A DNA stretch of 64,000 bases from Brugia malayi (lineage: Eukaryota > Nematoda > Chromadorea > Rhabditida > Onchocercidae). The stretch lies in the NCBI RefSeq assembly GCF_000002995.4, contig NW_025062479.1, positions 13,221,721 to 13,285,720 of the forward strand. The letters are read 5' to 3'. The translations under genes were made by a program, and so were the position numbers. Under the pieces are notes generated by a model that made no database searches, was not told where the DNA came from, and saw nothing but the letters and a program-made list of their open reading frames with translations. Shown here in pieces: positions 23,405 through 45,807 of the stretch (position 1 is its first letter; each line of letters begins with the position of its first letter).

Positions 23405-26294
23405 TTACTGATCAATAATAGATTGTCTAATTTTAATTGTTGTTTTTCTCTTCCTGAATTCAATGGGTCCATCTATTTTCTTTCGTTTTACCACTGCACT
23501 CTTATTGCTAAATGTGATGAGGTCTTCTGGTGCCAAAATCGGTTCGCTGGCTCGTTTTCGCCCTTGTTCCTCAGTAGGTAACTCCCAATTTCTAAAACAA
23601 GTAATTATCCAATATAAGTCTTATTAGTTTATTAATGAACTCTTGTGATGACCAACTCTAAATCAATAAATTTCTCCATCGAAACTAAACTCCGATTTCA
23701 ACTTTATAAAACTATCACGCATGTTGTGACATTACCTGATATGCATATTTTATCAACAACTTCATGAATTAGCAAGAAAAACCAAAAAAAAAAAAAAAAA
23801 TAAAAGAAGCCTACACTTTTGGCTTCTCCGGAATTTTCTCTACCGGTACCCACGGACCGTATGGACTAGACTGCGGTGGCTCTTTCTGCTCTATAATCTC
23901 TTCAGTAATTTTCTCCGTTTCATTTTTGATATCGATATTCTCTTCCTTGAAATTCGAGTATTCATTCTGAATAAATCGATTACAACTGCTCTTTTCTAAT
24001 GGCTCCTCCTTCGTCAAATTCAATGTCAGTTTCTCTTGATTTGAATTCTGGAACAAAATTTATTTGACTGGATAGCTTATATAAACAAAATAAATTTGAT
24101 TCGCAAATCTTCAGGTCAATTTTTGCCAAATTTACCACTGTAAAGCATTTAATAATGACCCAGCTTCTCTCGAAAATTAAGAACAGGAATATGGGGGAAA
24201 CTGATGCAAAAACCATGAAGACTGATTTTCTGAAAAAAAATACTTCATCAAGAAAAATATTTTTTCGGAAATTCACACCTCAGAAGATGGAGGCAGAGGA
24301 ATATCACACTCATTAACAGCAAAATTTGTAGCGTTCATCTGTGGATCAAATTTCATGATTTGTGGTTTTTGAGACGGACTTTCTCCCATCTCATTCATAG
24401 AAGTTGACTGATATGTACTTGGATTTTGAACATCTGAAAGCAAGACATCCAACATAAAAAAAAAAAAAAAAAAAAGTGAAACAAGGGCATAATTGATAAT
24501 GCACAGAAGATAATGTAATGTTGAGGTGACTTACTTGACGAGATCTCTTTTGCATTTCGTTCTTCTAGAATTACTTTTTCAGTCTCAGTGTGTGAAAAAG
24601 CGCTTTGTCGTATCTTCGGTGCTTTACTGATCCCTTCAGTTTCTTGCTGACCCCAATGACGACGCTGTTCTGCAAACTGATTTGTAAGTTATGAACTGAA
24701 GTTCTTGAATCACTTTACGAACAATTTTAAATGAAGAGGCACTGTGAGTTGATTAACAAGGGAAATGAGACAGTCGTTGACAATTGCTTATTGCAGGAAC
24801 ATTGCCATTTCACACCTTCCTTTAAAATATGAACCAAATATACCTGATTGCAATATATTTGGATCAGTAACCTGATTCCTAGCCACTGCATCAGTCTTAT
24901 TCTCCATCGTAGCCAATTTCATAGCGTACTGTTCTGCTGTGTAGTAATTTTGGGGTTGCTCCCAAACGGTTACTGTAAAAGATCAGATAAAATAAGTGAG
25001 CAAATTATGAGTCGACAAAGCAAGTACAGCGTAAAAAATGAATAAACAGAGAAATATGCTACAGTTACTTCGATTAATTAAACACAAGTTGATCCATAAA
25101 TCATACCTCCATTATACATATGAAAATAATATAGTGCACCATTGTCTGCCCTAGCTTCAACCCAAACTGTTTCACTTTCTGGATCACATTTCTCATTTTC
25201 TGCTTTATATTCTGCTTTCTTCTGCTCTAATTCCTGCTAAAAAGAGAGAATTTCTTAGTAGCATGTATAGATCCACTTCAATCTAGAGAATGAAACTTGA
25301 GATCACTGTATTTACCACAAATGAAATCTTTGCATTTACCATAGAGAAACCAACCCCTTTCCTCCGCTGCGCCATCTGACGAGCCATTTCAGCGATTGAA
25401 GCACTATGTACTCGTGGATCCATATATTTTTTTGGTTTCGGCAGCGGACCGGCTATTCCCGCTGAAACTTCATTTTACATTAATTAGCCCAATCTAAACC
25501 AAATAAATCATATTTTGCTTTATTCATTCACAAATCAACTCACATTGATTTCAGTATATTTATAAAAAGTATTTTCTTTTTACGAACCCGAAGGACATGA
25601 ACCACCAATTCCCATACTTTTGCTCGCCGCAGATTCCATCATCGCTAACGTTGCTTGTAAATCATTCTTCTGTAAATTCCAACTGTTGCATTAAGTTTCA
25701 CGCAACTTAAAGCAAATTCATGTATAACATATAAAAATGACCGTTTTCTAACAACGACCACTCAACCACTTCATTTTTTTTAAAAAAGTTTCCTTAAAAT
25801 CTTCTCTCACACGATATATTATTCGCTATATAAAAGGATGAAGCAAATTAAGCAAACTGTCAAGTATTGTGACCTCTTTTTCTTTTTGTTTGTTTTGTTT
25901 ACCAAGCTCTCGTAGTTTAGCCTGGATAGCAGCTTTGTGCTTTTGTCCTCCTTCATGATGCTCTATACTAACTCGATTATCCGCAAACCATACCTAAAAA
26001 TTAAATAGAGGGCCATTCACATTGGCTTTTCAACAATACAAAATAACTCTTGAACTGAAAGTTTCCATTCTCACTCTCATTTATAGAGATGCTAGTTTTA
26101 TGTCATAACACAAAAGATCACATTTGTTTATAAAAATAGAAAATAAACAAAATATCATTATTGAAGCTATTCGTCTTCTAATCATAATGTTTATTTAATT
26201 ATTTATCGGTATTGAAATGACTGCAATAAATTTGAATTATTACCTTACATATCTCGCAAAATCTCCTTGCGTTCGACTTCCAAACATCCGTCAT
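23405..26294 (-). CDS. WBP4: WBP4/FBP21-like spliceosomal protein (U1-type zinc finger plus WW-like motif)
   Basis: Translation begins MTDVWKSNARRFCEICK (26294, ATG), then VWFADNRVSIEHHEGGQKH from the exon near 25993. This forms the C-x2-C...H-x5-H U1/matrin-type zinc finger diagnostic of WBP4/FBP21, which binds pre-mRNA in the early spliceosome. Further exons give a basic helix (KLRELGKQNKQKEKE), a Pro/Lys linker near 25464-25340, and a WW-like segment split across two exons: WVEARADNGALYYFHMYNGG (to about 25106) and VTVWEQPQNYY (from about 24973). The rest (24671-23405) is acidic and Ser-rich and ends in a basic C-terminus, KRKKIDGPIEFRKRKT, as in the family. The stop TAA is at 23405-23407. 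Human FBP21 has two WW domains; here I see only one clear copy. A four-codon upstream reading frame precedes and overlaps the ATG. Confidence 0.85.
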
Positions 26295-27171
26295 CTTTTC
26301 AGCATAACGTTAGATTTCGAATAAAATATGTCCAGGTAACTCATACACGCTACGGTCTCAAATAAAGCACAACCTTATCACCCAACCACTGTCAAACTAA
26401 CCCCAACTCAGGCGATCCAACACATTTGAACACAAAAATCGGCCTTACGGCCGACAACATGTCGCACTGTGAAAGAACCTGCATCCGTCCTTGCAATGTT
26501 TTCGAGCATCTCACTATTCCCAGGACTAGTCATCATTATTTATACAGTAATATTCTATTCTTATAATCATAAAGAAAAAGTAATATTCTCATTCGACTTG
26601 ACTTGATATATAAAACATAAAATTCGGAGCTTAACAGTTAGCAAAGTCAAATGTTAAGTATTATAACTATAACAGTATTGGATACTTTTAAAATTTCAAA
26701 CTTCACTTTTAATTGGAAAAACATTATCAGTAATGTGTAATTAATTGAGATAAATGCAATATCAGTATCGAAATGAAATATCACATACGTAGCGCACTTT
26801 GCATATGAAAAGTTATAAATAATTAAGGGAATGTAACGCTAATCATTCCCATGAACATTTCATCGTAGAAAGGATAACAATATCAACTGATTGATGTCAA
26901 AAAAACAGTGGATTACAATTTTGCAAGCTCACGACTAAGACTAAGTAATTGACACTAGGATTGCCAGGCCGTGAATCTTTCACGTGACCCACTCTTACGT
27001 TTCAATAAATCGCGACTAATTAAAGTATTAGATAATACTGGTAATTCTTATCAAAATTGAAAAAAAATTGACAAAAGTGAAAGTTTTCAAAAATTCATTT
27101 ATTACATAGTGATGAAAGATCGTTTTGCAAGAACTGAGGTTCAATATCAGTCTATGCTGTTAACATGAGAA
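26295..27171. other. Spacer between RABL6 3' end and WBP4 start
   Basis: About 880 bp with no coding signal. It contains a small GC-rich palindromic patch near 26442-26458 (CGGCCTTACGGCCG) about 150 bp upstream of the WBP4 start. It probably holds the RABL6 3' UTR and either a WBP4 promoter or an intercistronic operon region. Confidence 0.5.
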
Positions 27172-34138
<6,967 letters not shown>

Positions 34139-34650
34139 CTAGACTTTTTTGAATCTTTGAAGTGTTACTATTGACGAAACTGTAGACAACAATTGATTGG
34201 CCAAAGCTAGAAATTGTTTTCTCGTCCCAGCATATTTATTTGTTTATAGTACATTTGGATATACGTACGCGCATCCACAACGAAAAGTTAACGGAATAGG
34301 CATTAAATTCATGCACTCATTTCATCAAAAAACTGTTATCGATGCTAAATAAAATCTATGTGCCTCATATTTATATAATATGCAACGAAACATAATCCAA
34401 ATGCATATTAGATTAATAGACCTGAAGAAAAATAAACATAATATCTAGAAAAATTCCTTCTTTGTTCCAAATATTTCTCCATTGATCAATGAGAGAAAGT
34501 ACCACTTGTTATAATAAACGTTCAACTTACACAATACATCAAACAATTTTTTTATTTCGGAAATTCATAACAGAAAACAAGAATGTGGAAAGAGGAATGA
34601 GATATAATTGAACCCACAATGGACAAATACACAATTTATATATATTTACA

Positions 34651-37212
<2,562 letters not shown>

Positions 37213-38427
37213 TAATCTTTCATTTTCAACATCAAATGTAGTCCTTCTAGAAAAATACTAATAATATTAAAAAATTAATTTCACGCAAAATGATGTAATG
37301 CGTAATCTGAAGTAACGTAGCATAAATTAAACACACGTAATATTGAGAATCTAACTTAGGTAATGCAATAATAATATAAAGTAACGTGTTGTTAAGTAAA
37401 ACCTATGTAATATAATATTTAATTACGACGTTTTCCACATATAACACTAATTTCATAAACATTTCATATGATGTAATGTTTACCAGTTTGAGCCACAAAA
37501 ACACAAATTTTACGCAAACGAAAGTAGCGCCACTCTATGAAAAAAAGAACCCAATATGCGACCATCGCAAATCATTTATCGCTGATTGTAGTTTTATCAT
37601 CCTTTTAATCCATCGGAGTAACGGTAGACGTAAGCGTGTACATACTTTTACGTGTAAGCGTATAGCATAGTTTCCTCCACACTTGAGTTACTGTTAGTAC
37701 TTTCAGGATTTCAGGATAACTAATTCAGGATCAACTTCTGTGCAAAATGCTTTGTTTCAGATATTTCCACCATTTTCAGTTAGCCTGAAAGGTCACTAAA
37801 TAATTTGGAGTGTTTTTTTACCTTATCGAAAGGTTGCAGAATGAATTACTGCTAATTTATACTTTTGCATTCATCGGCATATCGTAAGCATTTGATCAGT
37901 TTTCTCACCTTTGCATTTTTCATTTACTGACGTATTTCACTCACGTATCCGTTGCGTATGGAACTTTTTTTCATCTTTCATTAACGTTATATATTATCAT
38001 TTTTTTTAGATAAATTGTAACTTGCGTGAAACACTTTTGATTCATTATAAATAAATGGTCATGTCTTTTTGGTCTTATAGTGTTCCTAGATTTGAAGGAA
38101 CTATGTAAAGTGGCGTTGTGATTTTCCTTTTTTTTATACAGCAAAGTAAAAGGTAAATGTTTTTATCTTACCAATAAAATGCAACTTTTTTCTGTTTAAT
38201 TCTTATTTTTACAAAAAAAAAAAAAAAAAAAGAATGATCAATGAATCTTTGAAATTATTTTCTTTTCCTATTATCAGGGAAACGGGGAAGAGGTAAAATT
38301 TTGAAAGATGTTTTGAAATTTATGCGTGATTGGGCTGTTATTTTCTATCGTTTATTGATGTGCAAATATTTGCTTTGCTCTAATTTTAGAAGATACAGAA
38401 TTGGTTATAAGAATATTGATTAGAATA
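37213..38427. other. Divergent intergenic region between NTMT1 and the ZIP transporter
   Basis: About 1.2 kb with no coding signal that I can support. It should contain both promoters. A 64-codon frame at 37476-37670 has no domain or splice context. An ATTTTAG acceptor at 38388-38389 probably marks the ZIP leader junction. Confidence 0.5.
38388..38389 (+). other. Probable trans-splice acceptor for the ZIP gene
   Basis: CTAATTTTAG lies 38 nt upstream of the first ATG of the ZIP frame, with no upstream exon visible. Confidence 0.4.
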
Positions 38428-40496
38428 ATGATAGGGAAATTTAATAGTTTTTCTAGTAGTTCTCATCTATTTAAAAAAATGATTTCAGCTATAAATATAA
38501 TCCAGCAAAAAGAGATGTATATGGACATCGAAAATCTTTTCGTGTCACCTGCACCACCGGGACCAATTGTTCCGGTACATGAACTTCTCAGAGCAGGTCT
38601 TATCATTGCTCTGTTTATCGTAACGCTTCTAGCTTGTTCTGTATGTATATTATTTTTTCCTTCTTATTTCTTCTTTGTTTTTTCACTGCCAAAAAATTGA
38701 TATGATAAGCAAAAATTATGATTTTGGCCAAATAAGGAATAGTTTCCCGTGAAAAAAATGTAAATTGCAATAAATTCCGTTATGTTATAGATGTTACTAT
38801 CCTTTCTGGGCTTTATTAATATAAATTATTAACATGAAAATTATTATCATAATGAAATATTACTGTTTAGTATCCTTTAGACTAATATAGTGAAATAATA
38901 TTGATTGTAATTTGCAGTTTGCATTCCTGCTTCGACGCATAGCAAATACAACTACTGGATTTTGGCCAGTACTTTCTTTGATTTCCGTATTTGGTGGTGG
39001 TGTATTTTTAGCGACATGTCTCCTAGATCTGTTACCAGATGCAAAAGAAAGCCTTAGAAGAATTGAAAAGATGCAGCAGATCACTTATTCCTATCCAGTT
39101 ATAGAAATTTTTATAGGTGTTGGTTTTCTGCTGGTGCTTTCAACTGAACAGGTAATTTTTGATCTTAAGTTAAAAAGTGGCATCTGTGCTTTTTTCGATG
39201 ATTATTCTTCCTGCATATGATGGTAAAACTTTAGGACTTGGTAGCAAGGGTGAAACTTGGTCTCCGAAGACATTATTTCTTTCATATTTAGATTATTCTG
39301 TTTATCCGAGAAAAACAGTGTTATGGTACCGTAGATATGAACGTTTTAATCAGCGGACACCACGATCATAACGACTCAAATCCTGAACTTTCAACTCCTT
39401 ACTCTGAATGCGGTTTATTATATTATAGACTGTTTCTAGCTTATTTTGTAACAAATTTCTATTAAAATCAATTTTTTTATTAGAAAATAAGCGATAATCA
39501 TATTTCATGTTTAGACGATGAAGTTAACCATCAGTCTTTAACGCACACTCAATCGACACTACGAATTATTCTGCTAGTGATGGCACTATCGTTACATGCT
39601 GTGTTTGAAGGCCTATCATTAGGCCTTGTTAGCGGTATGAGGGAAATTATGCAAGTAAATATTCTATTGTTTTGTAATTTTTTTTGAAACCATGAATAGT
39701 TTATAAAGTGAACTTTGTCCCTCTAAACTATCAATGATGTTTGCCTATATTGCTTTCTAAATAAGATGTAACATCGAACCAACATGACAGTTGCATTATT
39801 CATTGATTCTTTTCGTAGAATTTAGTGTTAATTAAAGCACATATATGCAGATCTTCTTCGTGTTGCTCGTGCACAAAACAGTTATTGGATTTTCACTTGG
39901 AGTTCGTCTTGTGAAAAGTGCTTTAAGTCTTACGATGGCATTAGTATGTTCGATTATCTTCGCTGCACAAATTATTATCGGAGGTTTTGGCGGCATTGCT
40001 ATTCTAGATGTCGTTAGCCGTGGATCACCACTTATTGCTGGAACAGTTTCTTTTATTGCACAAGTAATTTTGATACATTTATTGACATCAGTAATTGAAA
40101 AACAAAGTTCATCTTTGTTTTCCATTAACTGACTACCGTTTTACTTAATAAAATACTTTAAAAGGCTTAAATCTCTTATGTTTCACGCTGTATCTTGAAA
40201 TATGTGAGTATTGGAAAAATTTTAAATATTCACATCATAATGAATGAAGAAGTCATTGTAGGGAAAGTGGGAAACCCACATAAGACAAAATCATTAAATC
40301 ATGACATTCAGTCTGTTTGACTAACTGATATTTACAGGCAACAGCGTGTGGAACATTCTTGTATATAACTTCTTTCGAAATATTGCCGCGCGAGTTCCAT
40401 CAACGTCAATTTCGTGTCGCAAAACTCTTCTCATTGATCGTTGGATTTGTCCTTATTGCGAGCCTGATAGCTTTATTTCCCAACGGCTCAATGTAG
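38428..40496 (+). CDS. ZIP-family (SLC39A1-3-like) zinc transporter
   Basis: Six exons, all joined in phase 0: 38428-38640, 38918-39151, 39292-39447, 39484-39654, 39851-40063 and 40338-40496. They give about 381 residues. TM1 is GLIIALFIVTLLACS, then FWPVLSLISVFGGGVFLATC with LLDLLPDA (TM2-3 region). The variable cytosolic loop carries a His/Asp cluster, GHHDHNDSNP. TM4 holds the family signature SLHAVFEGLSLGL and TM5 LLVHKTVIGFSLG; their His residues and the Glu form the metal site. TM7-8 read GTFLYITSFEILPREF and LIVGFVLIASLIALFP. This is subfamily II of ZIP proteins, which import zinc into the cytosol. The start could instead be the Met at 38479. Exon 3's donor at 39448 is the in-frame choice; an earlier GT at 39411 would break the frame. 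Confidence 0.9.
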
Positions 40497-40914
40497 AAGT
40501 GCCCTATGAACTTTATCATTATAGAGTTCTTCGCTACATGGTTTCACTATATTGCTATCATAGAGACCTTCTGACCACTAATGATGCTTATCCTCTTTTT
40601 ATTGTATGACTACATTTACGCAAATTTATGTGAATGATTTGAATCATCAAACTAATTACGACGGACTCTAATACTTAATCACTCAAAGTAATTCGTTTTC
40701 CTATTACTATATGTCCTCTTACACTAATCTATTAACAGCTCTTGCAAAGTTAAGAAAACGTATGACATATACATTGAATATGAGAGTATCTGTTTATGCA
40801 TCGATGATTTGTACATAAAAATTTGTTTAACATAGTACAAAGTACCAAGAAACAGTTACTGCAATCGGTGAAATTTCAGAACATTATTATTCCATCGTTA
40901 AAAAAAATTGTGGA
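40497..40914. other. Convergent 3' spacer between ZIP and WRAP53
   Basis: About 420 bp with no gene; it must hold both 3' UTRs. Confidence 0.6.
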
Positions 40915-43900
40915 TTATTGGTCAAAAGACCATAAAACTAAAGAATTATCTAGAAGTTCCGGCGAATTTATATCTTCATATGTGCTCCCCAAATCAATAT
41001 CCATTTGATCAAGTTGAGGGAACGGAAAGACTCTTTGTCCACTGCAAGTGGCTACGAGTGGTTGTTCCTTGTGGATGCTAAAAAAAACGAGATCACCAGT
41101 GTTTTTCTCTTGAGAAACACCATCAGAGTACATGATACCTATCAGTTTGTTTCGTAACGGAATCCTCAGTTTATAGTAACCAATACAAAGCGAAAGTACT
41201 AGTCTCTTTTCTCTGTCTACCAAACCATTATTTCATGAAGTTTTTACATGCATTAACACGGAAAAGAAAATATTCTACAAGCGATGACACAAACCTCAAG
41301 CCACATAGTGCTGAGCTATGTGCGGACAGTTGGACGCATGGAGGCAGCGGTTCACCACCATTAGTGCATTTTAAATCGAAGATATATAATTCACCACTGC
41401 TACTGCCACTGAATAAATATGTGCCTGAACTAAAATATAAACATTTTACGAAGTCTCCTTTTCAGGTTAAATTAGTAACTAACTTGTATTACCTGTCTAT
41501 GTCGAAATAAATACGCTGACTAGTTGTCGAAGGCCGTTTATATAAGCTGTATATCTTTCCAGGATACCGCAAGTCCCAACATATAATATCATCGTCCTAA
41601 AATAAGTCGACAGTCAACAAAATATTTAGAAGGAAACAATATACTTAATACAAATTCAGCTTATATCTTTAGTTTCAACTCCTCTCCCATTCCTTCTGTC
41701 AGTGTGTAGAGAAAAAAAGAAATTGTTTTCATAAGTAGTAAACTGCAAATGAAAACAATACCTTTCTTCCTGCTGTCAGTAAGAAGTTACCATCGGGACT
41801 ATAGCGAAGTAAGGTTACTGCCAGCGGGCATTCGAACATGCATTCTACACTCGGCGAATAGTCCGAATAAAAACCAACTGAAAAATGTCCACATTGTTGA
41901 CAGTTATTTCCAAAATGCTACATTTTATTTAGTTCACACATAATTTACTTATGAATTCCAGGAAATATTACAATATTTATTTCACGAGGAAAAAAAGGAA
42001 AGTTTACTTTACAAATAAATAATTTACCTGTTTTACCATATGATCCAGCAGCATAATTTGTTGGTAGTATGGGGCTGATAGCAATACAGGAGATAATACC
42101 TTTCTGTCCTTTCGATTCTTTATCTATAATAATGTGAAAGTGAATAAGAAACGCATAATTCGAAAGATAAGAGTAGCAGTTTGAAAATCTTCATAATTTA
42201 GCAGATGAAATCTAAGATAACAGCAACCAATTTACTCCATGTAATCAGTTCGGAAACTTGATGTCCAGGACGATTCATATCAAATTTCCTAATGCTGCTT
42301 TTGTAGCCAGCATATAAGCAGGAACCATCAGAAGTACAGCACAATGAATGAGCATTATCCAATTCATCCTGCAATTCTTCAGTACCAACAAAATTTAATT
42401 GTCCAGTTGGGTGAAATGCTCTTAAAACAGAACTGATTGGATGATCAATGAAGAAAAAGGACATAATTAATTTTTATTGTAAATCAAAAATCTTAAGCAT
42501 TGAATGTTACGTCATATGTTCTATTTTCTTGTATCCAACGCTTCCTCGAACATTGTTATTCAGTAATATTACGGAGATTAAAAATTTACCATGTTATTAA
42601 TGCCACGAAATGTTGCCAACCACCGTCCGTCTGAATTCCATACATGGATCGGATGGTCCTTGCTACTTGTTACTAACCAATCATTGATCGGATGCCAACA
42701 TGAGTCATAGATCAAATCACCCATACTCATTGAAGATTTCAACTTTAGCTTGAAAAATTTTTTTCGAAAATCTAGGATACACAAGAAACATTTTTTATAC
42801 ACCATGAGAAATTTTTCTTAAAGAAATCAACTTAAAGATACCATAAATATCTAAAGTACTGCTTATGATAGTGTGTAAAATTTACATAATATACATGATG
42901 AATGAAAACCAACACTGAAATTTTCAGGATCAAGCTGGAATATCCGAGCCACCCTATCTTGACTAGTCGTAGCTAAGTAACTACCCGAACTGCTCCATTT
43001 GCAACATTTTATGTAGTTGTTGCAAGAATGCGATATATTGAAACCATAATCAACAGACTTTGTTACGAAAAGCTCTCTCTCTCTAAATACTTCTTTGAAA
43101 TTTGAATATTGTGGTCGTGCAATCTTTTTTCGTATTTCCTGATTATCATCGGCCTTCCGATTCTGTAAAATTTCATTTCATCTGCTGTCTGCCTCTTAAA
43201 TCCTAAAGTAGCCATAATTTAAGGTTGGTAACTGACATAGGGAGATGCAAGCACAGAATCCATTCATTTAGTTGAAAATGCATTGAATTATCGGACAGAT
43301 ATTGATGTTTAGCATTCCGCAAATGACATGGAACAATGAAAAATTATTTGCACAAAAACAGATTTAGACGTCCAGTTGAACATCAATTACAGCAGCTGTT
43401 TCAGACATCATAATTCTTACCGTAATATTACTTGAAGAAATATTACCACTTTCTTTTTCTGACAGTACGCTCACATTCCTTTTTCTAAAAGACACACCTT
43501 CTAGTCGAGAATTCTGAAACTATGTAGAATCTTCAGAAGAACTGTTTTAAAATCAGGTAGAAAAAGACGAAAAACAAGGAGCAATGACAGTATTAGACAA
43601 ACTTGTTTGAGGAAGGCAGCAATACCCATGCGATAATGTCGCGCTGTCCAGTCATCATCATTTCCCTCATTTACAGATGATGAATCTGCAAAATCCTTGC
43701 TGCTAGAACAAGTGGGTTCCTGGAAAGAAACATTCCAATAATACTATATAATAAATGTGTTTGAGTTATATCTTTGCATACTGTTAATCTGAAGAAATTT
43801 TAATACCTGATTTTCAAATAAATCTAAAATACTAGTAATACAGGTTCAGCAAACATTTAAAAATATCATAACAAATATCTATACGTATGAAGCATGCATA

Positions 43901-44449
43901 AAATTAATCACATAGTTTTTTTAGGGCTGTAAAGAAAAGAAACAAAAAAAGCTACTTCTCTAAAAATTAAATTTCAAACTCTTAATACACAAAAACTCAA
44001 AAAGTACTGGAAGGAAATATTAAGCAGTTTACACCTCAAGAATTGTTTCTAAAAAAGCTAATATCTGGTTCAGCAGCTACCTTAGTTACTACCACTCTTC
44101 CATTCGCATAGCCCAGTGCTAAAGCCTCTACTTCCTCAGAAAAATGCAACCACTTACAAACATCATAAGCCAAGTGTAAGCTATATATATATATGTCGAA
44201 TAAAGAAATATAAAAATAAAGGGATAACAGAACAAATGAAATTACGAGTACAGTACCTTATAAAACCACAAATAAATATTAATGACTACTATAATAGTAA
44301 AATTTGCCCCTAACCTTGCCATCTATATGATCAATCGTTGCTATCATGTCATTATCCCTCAAAGATTCGCTACTTATCACACCACAAAGCATATCGAGAA
44401 CATCCTTTATTACATCTTTCAACGAATTATCCTCATTTCCATAATACAT
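40915..44449 (-). CDS. WRAP53: WRAP53/TCAB1 WD40 protein
   Basis: WD40 scaffold that brings H/ACA-type RNPs and telomerase RNA to Cajal bodies in vertebrates. Family blocks on the minus strand are CCKWSSSGSYLATTSQDRVA (about 43020), then GDLIYDSCWHPINDWLVTSS, DHPIHVWNSDG and RWLATFRGINNM (42720-42590). DELDNAHSLCCTSDGS follows (about 42375). The near-diagnostic LVATCSGQRVFPFPQLDQ (about 41050) matches the vertebrate LLATASGQRVFPEP. The acidic, Ser-rich N-terminus is at about 43720-43440 (STEP-like CSSSKDFADSSSVNEGNDDD). The first exon from ATG 44449 (MYYGNEDNSLKD...DHIDGK) ends in phase 0 and joins EPTCSSSKD. This first exon sits 13 nt after a TTTCACTTTGCAG acceptor, so it looks like a trans-spliced 5' end. 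TAA stop at 40915-40917. Middle exon borders are approximate and the first exon is the least certain. Confidence 0.85.
44070..44190 (-). pseudogene. Orphan exon-like segment resembling the WD40 start of MIOS
   Basis: Between an AG at the end of a TA-rich run (about 44180) and a GT donor (about 44071), one frame reads LHLAYDVCKWLHFSEEVEAL then ALGYANGRVVVTK. Human MIOS, a GATOR2 subunit, has a closely similar stretch (CVAWY...LLAVGQANGRVVLTSL, recalled, not searched). No neighbouring exon continues MIOS. The 5' side needs a donor ending two bases into a codon, and none was found; the 3' end is phase 0 and could join the WRAP53 exon at 43720. It could be a duplicated exon relic, or an alternative WRAP53 exon. 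Confidence 0.4.
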
Positions 44450-44461
44450 TATCGTTACTTC

Positions 44462-44464
44462 TCT
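44462..44464 (-). other. Probable trans-splice acceptor for WRAP53
   Basis: TTTCACTTTGCAG ends at 44463 on the minus strand, 13 nt before the ATG. Nothing exon-like is seen upstream. Confidence 0.5.
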
Positions 44465-45446
44465 GCAAAGTGAAATTATAAATGTTTTAATTCATTTGTT
44501 CACAATCATATCATAAATATCACAATGCATTCGAGTATTACACTATAAATGCAAAAACCACAGCATCACATAATCAACGTATCATCTAACTAATCGCTTT
44601 ATCTTTCTGTTGCATGCTGCAAATGGAAATATATAAATATTTCGAAAAACATAAAAGATGTAAGTGATTGGCTCTTTCCATCTGCATTAACTCAACTATT
44701 TATTCAATGTCATATAAAACTACACAGATAACAAGGACGAAGAAGAGAAGAGATAAAAGTGGGGTTGAGAAGTTAACATCATGAAAACCGAAAAAAGAGA
44801 TGAAAGTAATGGTCATGTTGCAAATGTGGCAGGTGATAAGAAGTGTGATAAGAACTATGAAATGATAAAATGGTAATTAGCAAAATGTGCAATACACACC
44901 TTTCAATGCATGCAATCTTTCACACACTAACTGAAGCATTATTACCTAAACTTGAGCAAATTGACTAAACTTAATTAACTAAACCTAAGCAAATTGATCA
45001 TTTAAAGTTCACGTGAAAATTGTCGCAGAAAACGAGAATACGCCACTTCTTATACCATAACTTCTGTTCTTGCCATAATTACTATAATTTTTAATTACGT
45101 AAAAATTTACTTATATATAATTCTGGTTTTATTGTTATTTGATAAGTGGAATTCATAGAAGATTCCAGCCCTAGCGAAACTTTTACAAAAACGAAGAGAA
45201 AAAAATTAAACTTTGAAACGTAATCCCAACATCAGCTGGTATTTCGCGGCCCACGCGATCCCACGTACGCGGAAGACTGTTATTTGAAATATTCCAATCT
45301 TCACATTTAACTTTACGGACTTAGTTGTACTCTTCATTTATAGAGCTTGGGCAAGTTTTTTTTTCTTAGATTTCTTTAAGAATATTTCATTGTCGATGAA
45401 ATGCGTAAATTAAATAAGTTAATCTATCTTTTTCAGAGTGTGAATA
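44465..45446. promoter_or_regulatory. Divergent promoter region, WRAP53 / NCAPH2
   Basis: About 1 kb between two divergently transcribed genes. A conspicuous CpG-rich patch at 45245-45274 (TTCGCGGCCCACGCGATC, then CACGTACGCGG) sits about 170 bp before the NCAPH2 start in otherwise AT-rich DNA. It could be a core or shared promoter element; this is inference from position and composition. Confidence 0.4.
45436..45437 (+). other. Probable trans-splice acceptor for NCAPH2
   Basis: A strong CTTTTTCAG consensus ends about 10 nt before the start codon at 45447, which is typical SL1 spacing in nematodes. Confidence 0.55.
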
Positions 45447-45765
45447 ATGACCGATGAGGATGAATTAAGTACGCGATATGCTTTCCTTTTGCAACCTGTA
45501 AGAGATTTGCAGAAAAATTGGGATATTGATATTAGCCATTTACTGGAAGAATTTGTTGAAAGGTTAAATATCTTAGGTGTTTTTTATGCACTGTTATCCA
45601 AAGATTTAACTATGAAAAATATGCCTTACCTGTTATGTGGAAGGTATGGTTGTATTATATTGTGATTATTTTCATTATCACTTAATAAATTTCATGAAGC
45701 TAACAACATGAGGTATTTCATAAGCCAAATATTATCGTTACAAATTCTCATCAATCTTTAATTCT

Positions 45766-45807
<42 letters not shown>

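Noticed and set aside
41235..41510. 91-codon plus-strand frame opposite WRAP53
   Set aside because: Antisense to conserved WD40 exons and has no independent signal.
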